From positions 1 through 37,940 of the forward strand of contig DASQWC010000126.1 in assembly GCA_035640475.1 (NCBI GenBank): a stretch of DNA of 37,940 bases, read 5' to 3'. Both the position numbers and the translations under genes were made by a program. The DNA comes from DASQWC01 sp035640475. GTDB taxonomy: Bacteria > Actinomycetota > JAICYB01. Below, piece by piece: positions 1 through 9,375 of this stretch (within the stretch, counting starts at the first letter, position 1; the number at the start of each line of letters is the position of its first letter). The notes beneath the pieces were generated by a model. It was not told the origin of the DNA. It was given only the letters and a program-made list of their open reading frames with translations, and did not search any database.

Positions 1-1167
1 GTCATCGTTTCCGGTTCTCGTACCGCGATCGGCAAGTTCGGCGGAGCGTATGCCGAATTCTCGGGAGCCCAGCTCGGCGGGTTCGCGATCAAGGATGCGC
101 TGGCCAAGGCCAAGCTCGAACCCAACGAAGTCGACTACGTGGTCATGGGTCAGGTCCTTCAGGCGGGGACGGGCCAGATCACGGCACGTCAGGCCGCGAC
201 GGGGGCCGGGATCCCGATGACCGTTCCCGCCGTCACGATCAACAAGGTCTGCCTCTCGGGCCTCAACGCGATCGCACTCGCAGACCAGCTCATCCGCGTC
301 GGTGAAGTCGCCCGTGTTGTCGCCGGGGGGATGGAGTCGATGACGCAGGCGCCGTACCTCGCTCCCAAGATGCGCTTCGGCGCACGCCTCGGGGACGCCG
401 AGCTGATCGACTCGATGATGTACGACGGTCTGTTCTGCGCCTTCGACCAGAAGTCGATGGGTCTCGCAACCGACGAATACAACACGCGCTTCTCACTCAC
501 CCGTGAAGAACAGGACGAATTTGCTGCTCGCTCCCACGCGCTGGCAGCGAAGGCCACGGAGGCAGGGAAGTTCGAGGACGAGATCGTTCCCGTCGAGGTG
601 CCGCAGCGCAAGGGCGACCCGTTGGTCGTCACGAAGGATGAGGGTATCCGTGGCGACACGACGATCGATTCGCTCGGGAAGCTGCGGCCCGCCTTCGCCA
701 AGGAGGGCACGATCACCGCGGGGAACGCCTCGCAGATCTCGGACGGCGCAGCCGCGTGTGTCGTCATGTCCGCCGACGAAGCAGACAAGCGCGGCGTCGA
801 ACCGCTCGCGACGATCGTTGCGCACGGAATGGTTGCCGGCCCGGACGCCTCGCTGCACGAACAGCCGGCCAACGCGATCAAGGCGGCGCTCGCGAAGACC
901 GACATCAAGGAGTCCGACCTCGACGTCGTCGAGATCAACGAAGCATTTGCATCGGTCGGCGTCGTGTCCGGCCGTGCGCTGACTGTCGATCTGGAGTCGA
1001 TCAACCCGAACGGTGGCGCGATCGCGCTCGGTCACCCGATCGGCGCGTCGGGAGCCCGGCTCGTCATCACGCTCGCGCACGAACTTCGCCGCCGCGGCGG
1101 CGGCGTAGGCGCCGCGGCGCTTTGCGGCGGCGGCGGTCAGGGCGACGCGTTGATCATCCGGGTCTAG
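1..1167 (+). CDS. Acetyl-CoA C-acetyltransferase (thiolase), 5' partial
   Basis: This is a thiolase-superfamily enzyme that condenses two acetyl-CoA to acetoacetyl-CoA or thiolytically cleaves 3-ketoacyl-CoA in the cytoplasm. The reading frame is open from base 1, beginning VIVSGSRTAIGKFGG, so only a few N-terminal residues are missing. 388 codons are present against about 390-395 in the family. The acylated nucleophile Cys lies in NKVCLSG (codon 250-252). The second-half motifs NEAFA, GGAIALGHP (His at 1033-1035) and CGGGGQGD (Cys at 1123-1125) are all intact, so it should be active. NKVCLSG has Leu where most homologues have Gly or Ala. An MFS gene starts 12 nt after the stop, so the two are probably cotranscribed. 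Degradative and biosynthetic thiolase roles cannot be separated from sequence alone. Confidence 0.95.
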   Translation, partial: VIVSGSRTAIGKFGGAYAEFSGAQLGGFAIKDALAKAKLEPNEVDYVVMGQVLQAGTGQITARQAATGAGIPMTVPAVTINKVCLSGLNAIALADQLIRVGEVARVVAGGMESMTQAPYLAPKMRFGARLGDAELIDSMMYDGLFCAFDQKSMGLATDEYNTRFSLTREEQDEFAARSHALAAKATEAGKFEDEIVPVEVPQRKGDPLVVTKDEGIRGDTTIDSLGKLRPAFAKEGTITAGNASQISDGAAACVVMSADEADKRGVEPLATIVAHGMVAGPDASLHEQPANAIKAALAKTDIKESDLDVVEINEAFASVGVVSGRALTVDLESINPNGGAIALGHPIGASGARLVITLAHELRRRGGGVGAAALCGGGGQGDALIIRV

Positions 1168-1179
1168 ACGCCAAACCCG

Positions 1180-2388
1180 TTGAGCGCTCCGCGGGCCCCC
1201 GCGCGCGGGCCCTCACTCCTCACGGGGACGTTTGCCCGCGTGATGCTGGCGAACTTCGGCTATTTCCTCTCGCTCGGCGTTATGAACGTCGTCCTGCCGC
1301 GGTTCATCGAAGGCCCGCTCGGCTCGACGGACGTCGGCGTCGGGATCGGCGTCGGCTCCTTCACGGTGACCGCGCTGTTGCTGCGGCCCTTCTCCGGCCG
1401 GTTCGGCGACCGGCGCGGACGCCAGCTGCCGATCGCCGTCGGCGCGATCATCCACACGTTCGCCGTTGCGGGATTGCTACTCGCATCGTCGCTCGTTCAC
1501 GTTGTTGCGCTGCGATTGCTCACGGGAGTCGCCGAAGCGCTGTTCTTCGTCGGTGTTTCGACGGCCGCGCAGGACATGGCACCGGATCATCGCCGCGGCG
1601 AGGCGGCGAGTCTGTTCTCGCTGTCGTTGTTCGTCGCGCTGTCGGTCGGCCCGCTCATCGGGGAGCCGGTGCTCGACAAGTTCGGCTTTGATGCGGTGTG
1701 GATGGTCGCCGCCGGAGCAGCCGCATTCGGAGCGATCATGGCCCTCACCATTCCCGACACGCGTGTCGATCCGGACGCGGACGGTGCCGGGCCGTTGATT
1801 CATCCCGCGTCCTTGCGGCCGGGACTCATCCTGGGTTGCGCGATCTGGGGACTCGCGGCGTTTCAGCCGTTCGTACCGCTCTACGCCCTCGAGCTTGGTC
1901 TCGGCGGTGCGCGACTCGTGATCCTTGCCAACACGCTGACGATTCTCCTGATGCGCAGCGTGGGAGCCCGGATTCCCGACCGCATGGGGCCGCTGCGCAC
2001 GGCGCGGCTCGCCCTCATCTGTACCCCGGCAGGTCTCGCGATCATCGGGTTTTGGCATGCCGTGCCGGGTCTGTTCATCGGGGCGGTCATGCTCGGCGTC
2101 GGTCAGGCGTTCGCGTTTCCGGCGCTCATGACGATCGCAGTCAACAACGCTCCTGCGAGCGAGCGCGGGTCTGTGATGGGGACGTTCACCGCATTCTTCG
2201 ACTTGTCTTTCGGCTTGGGCGCGATCGTGCTCGGCGCGGTTGCCCACGGCGCCGGCTACAACGGATCGTTTCTCACGGCCATGGGTGTGGCGTCGATCGG
2301 CTTGATGATGCTGCTCATCGCGCCCCCGAGAGTGCGCACCCTTGAAGTTCGTCCGTCGCCGGTGATCGTAGAGCCGCCCGGTCAGTAG
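1180..2388 (+). CDS. MFS transporter
   Basis: A 402-residue major facilitator superfamily permease, the normal length for a 12-helix member, in the cytoplasmic membrane. The loop between helices 2 and 3 carries the MFS motif A as GRFGDRRGRQ (about residues 73-82). The rest is evenly spaced hydrophobic segments with a central, more polar loop near residues 195-210 (PDTRVDPDADG). The chosen start is TTG at 1180. A GTG/ATG pair at 1240-1243, just before the first helix, is a possible alternative. The gene follows the thiolase by 12 nt. The substrate is unknown; general resemblance is to drug or metabolite exporters. Its stop is 5 nt from the stop of the convergent cyclase gene. Confidence 0.9.
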   Translation: MSAPRAPARGPSLLTGTFARVMLANFGYFLSLGVMNVVLPRFIEGPLGSTDVGVGIGVGSFTVTALLLRPFSGRFGDRRGRQLPIAVGAIIHTFAVAGLLLASSLVHVVALRLLTGVAEALFFVGVSTAAQDMAPDHRRGEAASLFSLSLFVALSVGPLIGEPVLDKFGFDAVWMVAAGAAAFGAIMALTIPDTRVDPDADGAGPLIHPASLRPGLILGCAIWGLAAFQPFVPLYALELGLGGARLVILANTLTILLMRSVGARIPDRMGPLRTARLALICTPAGLAIIGFWHAVPGLFIGAVMLGVGQAFAFPALMTIAVNNAPASERGSVMGTFTAFFDLSFGLGAIVLGAVAHGAGYNGSFLTAMGVASIGLMMLLIAPPRVRTLEVRPSPVIVEPPGQ

Positions 2389-2393
2389 GCGTC

Positions 2394-5300
2394 CTACAGT
2401 GAGCGGAGCGCTCGCACGCGTTCCGAAGAGAGCAGTGCGTCGCGGGAGTGGCCCGCATGCAGTCGCTCGGCCATCGATTCGATGATCTCCTCTGCTTCCC
2501 GGCGAACGTCCGACGTGTCCCGGCGAAGCTCTCTTTGCGCCCGTGCCAGAGCCTCCAACGACTTCCAGAGCTGGGGCGGATTCGACAGCTCGCGCGCGCT
2601 CGCCAATGCGCCGCTGAGCTCGGACATCGCGCCGTCAAACTCCCCGATTGCCATCAGGATCTCGCCGCGCAGCCGCCGGCCTTTCACGAGATTCTTGAGG
2701 CTGTTCGTCGCCAGCGCAGCATCGACACACCTGTCTGCGTACGCCATCGCCTCAGACGCGTCGCCGCGACGCAGGAGCAGCTCACCCAGGCTGTGATGGA
2801 GGTGCTGTGAATAGCGCCACAGCATCCACTGATCGGCCGGGCTCGGGTTCTGGACGATCTGCTCCACCGTTCGGTAGTGCTCCTCGGCGCGGTCGACGTC
2901 TCCCAAGGCCGCGAGTGCGTCGCCGATGTTCAAGATGGCGTTGTTCTCGAACTCCGGGTCGGCCGACTCGATCTCCTGGGCGGCAGCAAGCCCCTTGCGG
3001 CCCCACTCGAGTGCGCGCTCGTGATCTTCGATCTCTCCGAGGATCCAGCCCATTGTGTTCAGCGCGCGCGCGCGAAAGTCAGGAAAAGCCTCGTGGCGCT
3101 CGCAGATACCGATGACGTCTTGGGCAACCTGCTGTGCGCGGTTGTAGTCTCCTGCACCACCGAGCGCAACGGACCCGGCCCAAGCACTCGGCACGGTCGC
3201 CAGGCCACCTTGTGGAGCGAGAAACACCATCCAACGTTCGTAATGGTCGATTGCAGCTTGGAAGTCCCCGCGCCAGTTCGCGAGCAGGACGTCGAACTCG
3301 CCACTGAGCCAGACGAGGAGCGGCTCCTTAGCGTCTTGCACGAGCGCCACGGCCGTTCCGTACGCCGTCACACCGTCCTCGAGCCGTCCGGTCACGATGT
3401 ACGTCGCTGCCTTTGCGATGTTCGCGTTGAACCGTGTGTCGTCGAATCGGTCTCCGGCGACGGACAACGCCTCGTCTGCGGAGGCTTCGCTGGCGGCGAA
3501 CTCATGTGCGAAGAATTCGCCGACGGCGCGCCCGGCAAGTGCGCGCGAGATGAGGTGATCGTCTTGAGTCGAGCGTCCCGCTTCGAGGACGCGTTCACAG
3601 TCGGCCAATGACTCTGCGACGGCAAAGATCGAGAGGTTGAGCATCGACCGCCGCAGCGCGATTTCCCCACGCTGCGATGTATCGCCGAGGCGGTCGCAGA
3701 TCGTGGAAGCCCGTTCATAGAAGCGAAGCGCGTCGCGAATCGCGAACGCCTTCGCGGCTTTTTCCGCCGACCTTCTCAGGTAGTCGAGCGCCTTCGGCCA
3801 GTCCTCAGCCTGCTCGAAGTGATACGCCAGCGTCTCGTAGTGCTCGGGCAGGCGCTCGGCGTAGATCTCCTCGATCGCCGTCGCGACGATGCGGTGGAGA
3901 GCCTTCCGACGCTCGATGAGGAGCGTCGAATAGGCGACATCGTGGGTCAGTGCGTGCTTGAACATGTAAGCGAGCTCCGGGAAGAACGTCTTCTCGTAGA
4001 TGAGCTCGAGCGCTTTCAGCTCGCCCAAGACGCCTTCCAGCTGCGCATGCAGGTCGGAGATGCGCGTCAGCAGACGCAGGGTGAACTCTCGCCCGATGAC
4101 GGAGGCCAGCTGGAGCGCCTCGCGCGCTTTGCGCTCGAGTCTGTCGATTCTCGCCAGGATGACGTCCTGGAGGCTGTTGGGCACCGACGAGACATCGGCG
4201 ACTCCCGAGCCGAGAGCTTTCGCCACCTCCTCGATGAAGAGCGGATTCCCCTCGGTCTTCTGGGTCACCCCAGCGACGAGGTCGTCGGACACAGCTGCCG
4301 CATCGAGCGCCGCCGTCGCCAGCTCGGTTCGTGCCGCTTCGTCTAGGTCGTCGAGCACGATCCGATGCGCGTTCGGGAGGTCCGCCGATGGATGCATATA
4401 CCCCGGACGGAACGTCAGGATCATGAGTACGGGGGAGGTGGCGACGACGTCCGCGCAAACACGGAACGCTTCTTCGCTTTGATCGTCTGCCCAGTGCAGG
4501 TCTTCGACGACGACAACGCGCGGAGCCTCGCGCGCTCGTTCGATGACCAGTGCACGGAGCGCGTCGAGAATGCCCGATCTACGCTCCATTGGGTCCATGG
4601 TCTCGATGGCCGCGTCTCCGGGATCGACCTGCAGAAGGAATTTCAAGTACGGCGCCGTCTTCTGTGCGGACGGCGACCAGTGGGCGACGTCGTCATCGAT
4701 CCGTCTGATGATCGTGCCCTCGTCGTCCGTCTCTGTGATTCCGAACCCGCTCTTGACGAGCTCGACGACCGGTAGGTACGGGATGTTCTCGCCGTAGGAA
4801 ACGCAATGTGCTTCGCGCCAGATCACGTCTTCGCTCAGAGACTTCCGGAACTCGAGGAGGAGCCGCGACTTTCCGATGCCCGGCTCCCCGGAGACGAGGA
4901 CGATCCGGCCTCGTCCTGCCAACGAGTCCCGCCAAAAGCCCTCCAGCATCTCGAGCTCACGGTCGCGCCCGAGGAATGGACTCAAGCCCCGTGCGACCGC
5001 GGCATCGAGCCGCGTTCGCACGGCACGTTCGGCGACCGCTTTGTACACGTGCACGGGCTCGGACTTGCCTTTCACCTCGAGGCGGCCGAGGTCCTCACAA
5101 TCGATGTAATCGGCAACATCGCGATAGGTGTTCTCGGTTATGTAGACGGCTCCCGGCTCGCATATCTGCTCCATGCGTGCGGCGAGATTCGTCGTGTCGC
5201 CGATGGCCGTGTACTCCATCGACAGGTCGTCGCCGATGCGGCCGACGACGACGGGCCCGGTGTTCAGACCGCAGCGGAACGCCGTCTTGACGCCGGCGTC

Positions 5301-5801
5301 ATTGATGTACTCGGCCAGCGCACGCTGCATGTCGAGCGCCGCGGTGACCGCGCGACGCGCAGAGTCTTCGTGAGCGATCGGAGCGCCGAAGGTCGCCATG
5401 ATGCCGTCGCCGGTGAATTGTGTGACCGTCCCCTCGTTGCGGTGGACGGCGATGAGCATCCGGTCGGTGGCGCCGTGCATGAACGCGTAGACCTCTTCGG
5501 CATCGAGTTGCTCGGACAGCGGTGTGAAGCCTTTGGCGTCCACGAAAAGAACGGTCACGGTGCGGCGTTCGCCCTCGATCTCCTTGCGCTCGCGAAGGAT
5601 CTTTTGGGCCAAGTGGACGGGGGTTTGCGTTCGGAGGTCGGCGGGGGCTGAGGCGAGCTGATGGCCGCAGGTGTCGCAGAAGCGGGCGCCGGGCCGGACT
5701 TCGGCGTTGCACGCCGGGCATGTTTGCACGAGAGCGGAGCCGCAGGCGTCGCAGAAGGCGGCTCCCTCCCGGTTCTCCCGCTCGCAGACCGGGCACTTCA
5801 C
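2394..5801 (-). CDS. Zinc-ribbon / class III cyclase / AAA ATPase / TPR signalling protein
   Basis: A 1135-residue multidomain regulator. Two zinc ribbons come first (C3/C6/C17/C20 and C28/C31/C42/C45). A class III adenylate/guanylate cyclase domain follows (about 79-255), with metal-binding aspartates in FVDAKGFT (D88) and FTGDG (D132) and the catalytic-loop motif YTAIGDTTNLAAR (D201, N204, R208). Next is an AAA/STAND-type ATPase with Walker A GEPGIGKS (304-311) and Walker B VVVVEDLHWADD. The C-terminal half is TPR-like helical repeats. The position usually holding the purine-selecting Lys is Gln (TVTQFTGDG), common in this AAA-linked cyclase family, so the nucleotide product is uncertain. 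The start is GTG at 5801 without a clear Shine-Dalgarno. It lies 12 nt downstream of the second ABC permease and is probably the last gene of that operon. Confidence 0.93.
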   Translation of the reverse strand: MKCPVCERENREGAAFCDACGSALVQTCPACNAEVRPGARFCDTCGHQLASAPADLRTQTPVHLAQKILRERKEIEGERRTVTVLFVDAKGFTPLSEQLDAEEVYAFMHGATDRMLIAVHRNEGTVTQFTGDGIMATFGAPIAHEDSARRAVTAALDMQRALAEYINDAGVKTAFRCGLNTGPVVVGRIGDDLSMEYTAIGDTTNLAARMEQICEPGAVYITENTYRDVADYIDCEDLGRLEVKGKSEPVHVYKAVAERAVRTRLDAAVARGLSPFLGRDRELEMLEGFWRDSLAGRGRIVLVSGEPGIGKSRLLLEFRKSLSEDVIWREAHCVSYGENIPYLPVVELVKSGFGITETDDEGTIIRRIDDDVAHWSPSAQKTAPYLKFLLQVDPGDAAIETMDPMERRSGILDALRALVIERAREAPRVVVVEDLHWADDQSEEAFRVCADVVATSPVLMILTFRPGYMHPSADLPNAHRIVLDDLDEAARTELATAALDAAAVSDDLVAGVTQKTEGNPLFIEEVAKALGSGVADVSSVPNSLQDVILARIDRLERKAREALQLASVIGREFTLRLLTRISDLHAQLEGVLGELKALELIYEKTFFPELAYMFKHALTHDVAYSTLLIERRKALHRIVATAIEEIYAERLPEHYETLAYHFEQAEDWPKALDYLRRSAEKAAKAFAIRDALRFYERASTICDRLGDTSQRGEIALRRSMLNLSIFAVAESLADCERVLEAGRSTQDDHLISRALAGRAVGEFFAHEFAASEASADEALSVAGDRFDDTRFNANIAKAATYIVTGRLEDGVTAYGTAVALVQDAKEPLLVWLSGEFDVLLANWRGDFQAAIDHYERWMVFLAPQGGLATVPSAWAGSVALGGAGDYNRAQQVAQDVIGICERHEAFPDFRARALNTMGWILGEIEDHERALEWGRKGLAAAQEIESADPEFENNAILNIGDALAALGDVDRAEEHYRTVEQIVQNPSPADQWMLWRYSQHLHHSLGELLLRRGDASEAMAYADRCVDAALATNSLKNLVKGRRLRGEILMAIGEFDGAMSELSGALASARELSNPPQLWKSLEALARAQRELRRDTSDVRREAEEIIESMAERLHAGHSRDALLSSERVRALRSL

Positions 5802-5813
5802 ACAAGCATTGTG

Positions 5814-6995
5814 CTACGGGGCGACGATCACGCGGCGAAGTCGCCACGCGGCCAGCGGGAAGAGCACGGCGACGTAGCCGGCCAGCACGAGCAGCTCCCT
5901 CGAGATGTCGCCGATCCCGCCGCCGCGGCCGATGAGCTCGATCCAGGCGTCCATCGCCCAGGCGTGCGGGAACGCGTGCCCGATCTGCTGCATCGTCTTC
6001 GGCACGATCTCGAGCGGCCACATGCAGCCGCCGAGCATTCCCGCCGCGATGCCCAACGGTGCGCCGATCGCGCCGGCCTGCTCTGGTGTCGACAGGATCG
6101 ACCCGAACAACATGCCGGACGACGTTCCGACGAGGACGAACAACACGATCACGGCGACGGCGCCGAGGGGAGCGCCCCAGGTGATCCCGAACAGCGTCGT
6201 CCCGACAACGAACATGAACAAGGCCTGGAAGGCTGCGATGACGAAGCGGCCGAGCGTTTCGCCGGCGAGAATCGTCCGGGCCGTCGTCGGACTGCCGAGC
6301 ATTCGGCGTGTGACGCCGAGACGCCTCGATTGGATCAACACCGCCGATCCGGCGAGTGACGTGATGAACACGAACAGCAGGAGCTGGGAAGGGCCCTGAT
6401 AGTTGTAGCCCGGCGGCAGGTAATTCTGTTCGTCTGGTCGCCCGACCGTCGAGACTTGCACGCCGGCGGCGACGTTGGCGACGAGCTGCGACGTCCTTCG
6501 AGCTTCCGAGAGGCTTTCATCGTACGAGCGGCCGGTGTTGCGTGCCGCAAACGCCGCAGCTTGCAGGGCGGCCCCCTGGCGGGTGACCGCCTCATTGACG
6601 ACCGATCGGATCGCCGCGGGGAACCCGCGCGTTTGGTCGACGAGAAGCTCGACGCGTACACGACGTCCGGCTCGAAGATTCGCGTCGTAGACGCTCGGCA
6701 CAACGATGCCGGCGGCCATCGTGCCGCGACGCACGAGCTTCGCAACTGCTTCGCGGTCGTCGAATCGCTCGATGTCGAGCGCCGGCTCGCGTTCGAGAGC
6801 GCGGGCCAACTCAGAGCCGAGCGGACCCGGGTCGTTCTCGACGAGGCCGACCGGAAATGTTGGGTCGTCGAAGCGGGCGGTTGCCGAACCGATCAGGAAC
6901 AGCAGGATGACCGGGAAGATGATCGTGAAGAACAAAGCGGTCCGGTCGCGATAGAAGCGTTGAAACGACGTGCTCGCGATGACGAGCGGTTTCAA
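5814..6995 (-). CDS. ABC-2 type transporter permease (second)
   Basis: Membrane subunit of an ABC-2 exporter, about 393 residues. The first transmembrane helix is near residues 20-40 (FFTIIFPVILLFLIG). A long extracytoplasmic domain follows (about 45-200), then five C-terminal helices with the usual ABC-2 pattern. I start it at TTG 6995 because that codon overlaps the TGA of the upstream permease as TTGA, and the protein then begins MKPLVIAS just before helix 1. The frame is open further upstream (to a possible start at 7136), but that segment is Arg-rich and overlaps the neighbouring gene in another frame, so it is unlikely to be coding. It pairs with the preceding permease and the ATPase. 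The substrate is not deducible. Confidence 0.88.
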   Translation of the reverse strand: MKPLVIASTSFQRFYRDRTALFFTIIFPVILLFLIGSATARFDDPTFPVGLVENDPGPLGSELARALEREPALDIERFDDREAVAKLVRRGTMAAGIVVPSVYDANLRAGRRVRVELLVDQTRGFPAAIRSVVNEAVTRQGAALQAAAFAARNTGRSYDESLSEARRTSQLVANVAAGVQVSTVGRPDEQNYLPPGYNYQGPSQLLLFVFITSLAGSAVLIQSRRLGVTRRMLGSPTTARTILAGETLGRFVIAAFQALFMFVVGTTLFGITWGAPLGAVAVIVLFVLVGTSSGMLFGSILSTPEQAGAIGAPLGIAAGMLGGCMWPLEIVPKTMQQIGHAFPHAWAMDAWIELIGRGGGIGDISRELLVLAGYVAVLFPLAAWRLRRVIVAP

Positions 6996-8179
6996 CGGAA
7001 GCTCATGTTTCGAGATCGGACGGCCGCACCAACGGCGGCGACGGCGGCGAAGGCGAGGATCACCGTCAGGTGTACGCCGAGATCGGAGAGGTGTGCGCCG
7101 TCGTAGATGATGTCGCTGAATCCACGCAGCGCCCACGCATTCGGCGCGATATACGAGAGTCGCTGCGCGACGGCCGGCATCTGAGAGAGCGGGAAGAAGC
7201 TTCCTCCCACGAGCGCGAACGTCATCGAGACGACGGTGCTGTAGGCGTCTGCCTGCTGTTGTGTCTTGGCCAGCGATTGCACGATGGACGTGACACCCAT
7301 GACCGCCAGGACGGTCGCGATGCTGAGGATGCCGATCGCAACCGGATCTCCCCAGCTGATGCCCAGCGCCACGCCGAAAACGACGAACATCACGGCGAGT
7401 GTTGAAACGCCCACCGCAAATCCGGCCAGTGCTTTGCCCAAGATGACGCTCGACCGACGGATCGGCGAGGCGAGGACGCGGGTCATGGTTCCGAGCTCCC
7501 TTTCCGCGAGCAGGCTTCGCGATGCGAAGCTCGTCGTGAAGAACAGGAAGAAGATGGCCATCGCCGGGCCGAAGTAGCTCGCTCCGCTGACCTTTCGGAC
7601 GCCGATCCGTCCGTCGACGAGCTCGACCGGGATGCGTTCACGTGCGGCCGCGCGCGCCAATTCGGCCGCGGCTTCTGCGTCGACCGCGCCCCCGTGCGCT
7701 CTGATCGTCGTCAGGACGGACAATCGGCCGGCGTTGATCTGGCCCGTATACGCGGTGGCGAGCGCGACGGCGACCTCCGAGCCGACCTCCTGCTCGGGGT
7801 TGCGCAAGACCGAGATCGTCGCGCGGCGATTAGCGAGGACGGATTCGGAGAATTCCTTCGGGATGACGAAGACTGCGGAGAGTTCGTTCCGTCGAATGAG
7901 CTCGCGCGCCTCACGGACGGATCGAGTTTGAACCACGGTGATTTGCTCCTTGAGCTGCGGAGCTCGGAGTACCTGCTTCGTGAACGCCGTGGACAGTTCG
8001 CTGAGATCCTGATCGAGGACGGCATAGGTTGCGTCGAACTCGTCGGAGAATCCGCCACCGAAGGCGCTCGTGATGATCAGCGCGAGCGCGAGGGGTGCTA
8101 CGAAGGCAACGATGAGCGCCGAGCGGTCGCGGAGCCGCTGGCGGAGATCCTTGAATGCGATGACGAGCGCCGCGCGCAT
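6992..8179 (-). CDS. ABC-2 type transporter permease (first)
   Basis: A 395-residue ABC-2 permease. The N-terminal amphipathic stretch (FKDLRQRLRDRSALIV) leads into a first helix at about 22-42. A periplasmic-side domain of about 170 residues follows, then a cluster of hydrophobic helices from about 215 to the end. The ATG start at 8179 shares its A with the TGA stop of the ATPase gene (TGATG), giving tight translational coupling. The gene end overlaps the second permease by 4 nt. With one ATPase and two different permeases the complex is probably a heterodimeric exporter. Families of this layout include drug, lipid and polysaccharide exporters. No specific substrate is indicated. Confidence 0.92.
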   Translation of the reverse strand: MRAALVIAFKDLRQRLRDRSALIVAFVAPLALALIITSAFGGGFSDEFDATYAVLDQDLSELSTAFTKQVLRAPQLKEQITVVQTRSVREARELIRRNELSAVFVIPKEFSESVLANRRATISVLRNPEQEVGSEVAVALATAYTGQINAGRLSVLTTIRAHGGAVDAEAAAELARAAARERIPVELVDGRIGVRKVSGASYFGPAMAIFFLFFTTSFASRSLLAERELGTMTRVLASPIRRSSVILGKALAGFAVGVSTLAVMFVVFGVALGISWGDPVAIGILSIATVLAVMGVTSIVQSLAKTQQQADAYSTVVSMTFALVGGSFFPLSQMPAVAQRLSYIAPNAWALRGFSDIIYDGAHLSDLGVHLTVILAFAAVAAVGAAVRSRNMSFR

Positions 8180-9195
8180 CAGTCGCGCAGCGCTTTGCCC
8201 GTCAGATGCAGGAACACGGCCTCCAAGTCGGGCTCGACAACGTCGACGCTCGTGACCTGCACACCCGCGCGATCGGCGATCTCGAGCACCTTCGCCAGGA
8301 GGTCGCGTCCGGACCGGACGAGGAGCTGCACCGTGCCGTCGCCGACCGTCGCATCGGCGACGTCCTTCAATCGCTTGGCTTGCGTCGCGAAGCGCGCAAG
8401 CGGCCCGGTTCCCGCGAGCTGAACGCGGTCGCGCTGTCCGACGCTGGCGACGAGCTCACGCCGCGTTCCCTCCGCGATGATCTTCCCCTCGTCGATGATT
8501 CCGACCCGGTCGCACAAACGCTCGGCTTCCTCCATGTAGTGCGTCGTGTACAAAACGGCCATCCCGGCCTTGGCGAGGTCCGAGACGCTCTCGAGGATCG
8601 CGTTGCGGCTCTGCGGGTCGACCCCGACCGTCGGCTCGTCCAGCACGAGCACGCTGGGGTCGTGGAGGAGGCCGGCGGCGATGTTCATCCGTCGCTTCAT
8701 ACCGCCCGAGTAGTTGTCGACACGGTCGTCGGCGCGCTCGGAGAGCCCGACGGTTTCGAGCATGCGGTCGATACGCCGGTCGAGCTCGTCGCCGCGGAGT
8801 CCGTACAGCCGTCCGAAGAAGCGGAGATTCTCCCGGCCTGTCAGGTCGGGGTAGAGCGCGATGTCCTGCGGCACGTATCCGATGTGGGCCTTGGCGCGGG
8901 TCGCGTTCGGATCCATGCGGTCGCCGGCGACGACGACCACGCCGCCGTCGGAATCGAGCAGTCCACAGAGCATCGAAACGGTGGTGGTCTTGCCCGCCCC
9001 GTTGGGGCCGAGCAGTCCATACGTCTCGCCGGCCGCGATCTCGAAGCCGACGCCGTCAACGGCGACGACGTCGCCGAACCGCTTGCGAAGGTCGGAGCAT
9101 CGGACGACGGCCTCGGCGCGCGGCACGGCAGGCGGCCGCCGTGTTGCACGCTTCCGAGTGGACGCTTTTGGCTTCCGGGCTCGTGTCTTCGCCAT
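8179..9195 (-). CDS. ABC transporter ATP-binding protein
   Basis: A 338-residue ATPase of the DrrA/CcmA-like exporter class. All NBD motifs are present: Walker A GPNGAGKT (63-70), Q-loop Gln110, signature YSGGM (162-166), Walker B VLVLDEP (182-188) and the switch His in TTH (219). An unusual feature is a Lys/Arg-rich N-terminal extension of about 26 residues before the NBD. The C-terminal 80 residues (VASVGQRDRVQLAG onward) form the regulatory-type domain seen in this class. The start is ATG 9195 with a strong GAGGAGG Shine-Dalgarno 6-7 nt upstream. It heads the minus-strand operon of ATPase, two permeases and cyclase, and is divergent from the LCP gene. Confidence 0.95.
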   Translation of the reverse strand: MAKTRARKPKASTRKRATRRPPAVPRAEAVVRCSDLRKRFGDVVAVDGVGFEIAAGETYGLLGPNGAGKTTTVSMLCGLLDSDGGVVVVAGDRMDPNATRAKAHIGYVPQDIALYPDLTGRENLRFFGRLYGLRGDELDRRIDRMLETVGLSERADDRVDNYSGGMKRRMNIAAGLLHDPSVLVLDEPTVGVDPQSRNAILESVSDLAKAGMAVLYTTHYMEEAERLCDRVGIIDEGKIIAEGTRRELVASVGQRDRVQLAGTGPLARFATQAKRLKDVADATVGDGTVQLLVRSGRDLLAKVLEIADRAGVQVTSVDVVEPDLEAVFLHLTGKALRD

Positions 9196-9292
9196 GACCC
9201 TCCTCGCCGAGCACCGTACCGCCGGTAATGTCGCAGGTCATCCTGCCGGAAAACCAAGCGTGCTCCGACCCTGGTAGGAGGCGCTTGTGCGG

Positions 9293-9320
9293 TTGGAACC
9301 TGTCCCCAGAGAGGTAAGCT
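9293..9320 (+). promoter_or_regulatory. Candidate promoter of the polysaccharide operon
   Basis: TTGGAA at 9293-9298 and TAAGCT at 9315-9320 are separated by 16 nt and fit a housekeeping sigma -35/-10 pair (TAnnnT type). They lie in the 180-nt gap between the divergent ABC ATPase and LCP genes. The predicted transcript would have a leader of about 50 nt before the AGGAG ribosome site at 9364-9368. Confidence 0.4.
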
Positions 9321-9375
9321 ACCCTGTGCCTGCGGGCCGTCCGGCCCGCGTTCGGCGTTCGCGAGGAGTGCGTTT

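Noticed and set aside
1087..1102. 16-bp GC-only palindrome in the thiolase gene
   Set aside because: It is low-complexity CGG/CCG sequence encoding Arg and Gly runs, easily produced by codon bias. The same holds for 15101-15116.
2385..2397. Small palindrome GTAGG-CGT-CCTAC across the two convergent stop codons
   Set aside because: Arms are only 5 bp and it follows from facing TAG stops. It is too weak for a terminator.
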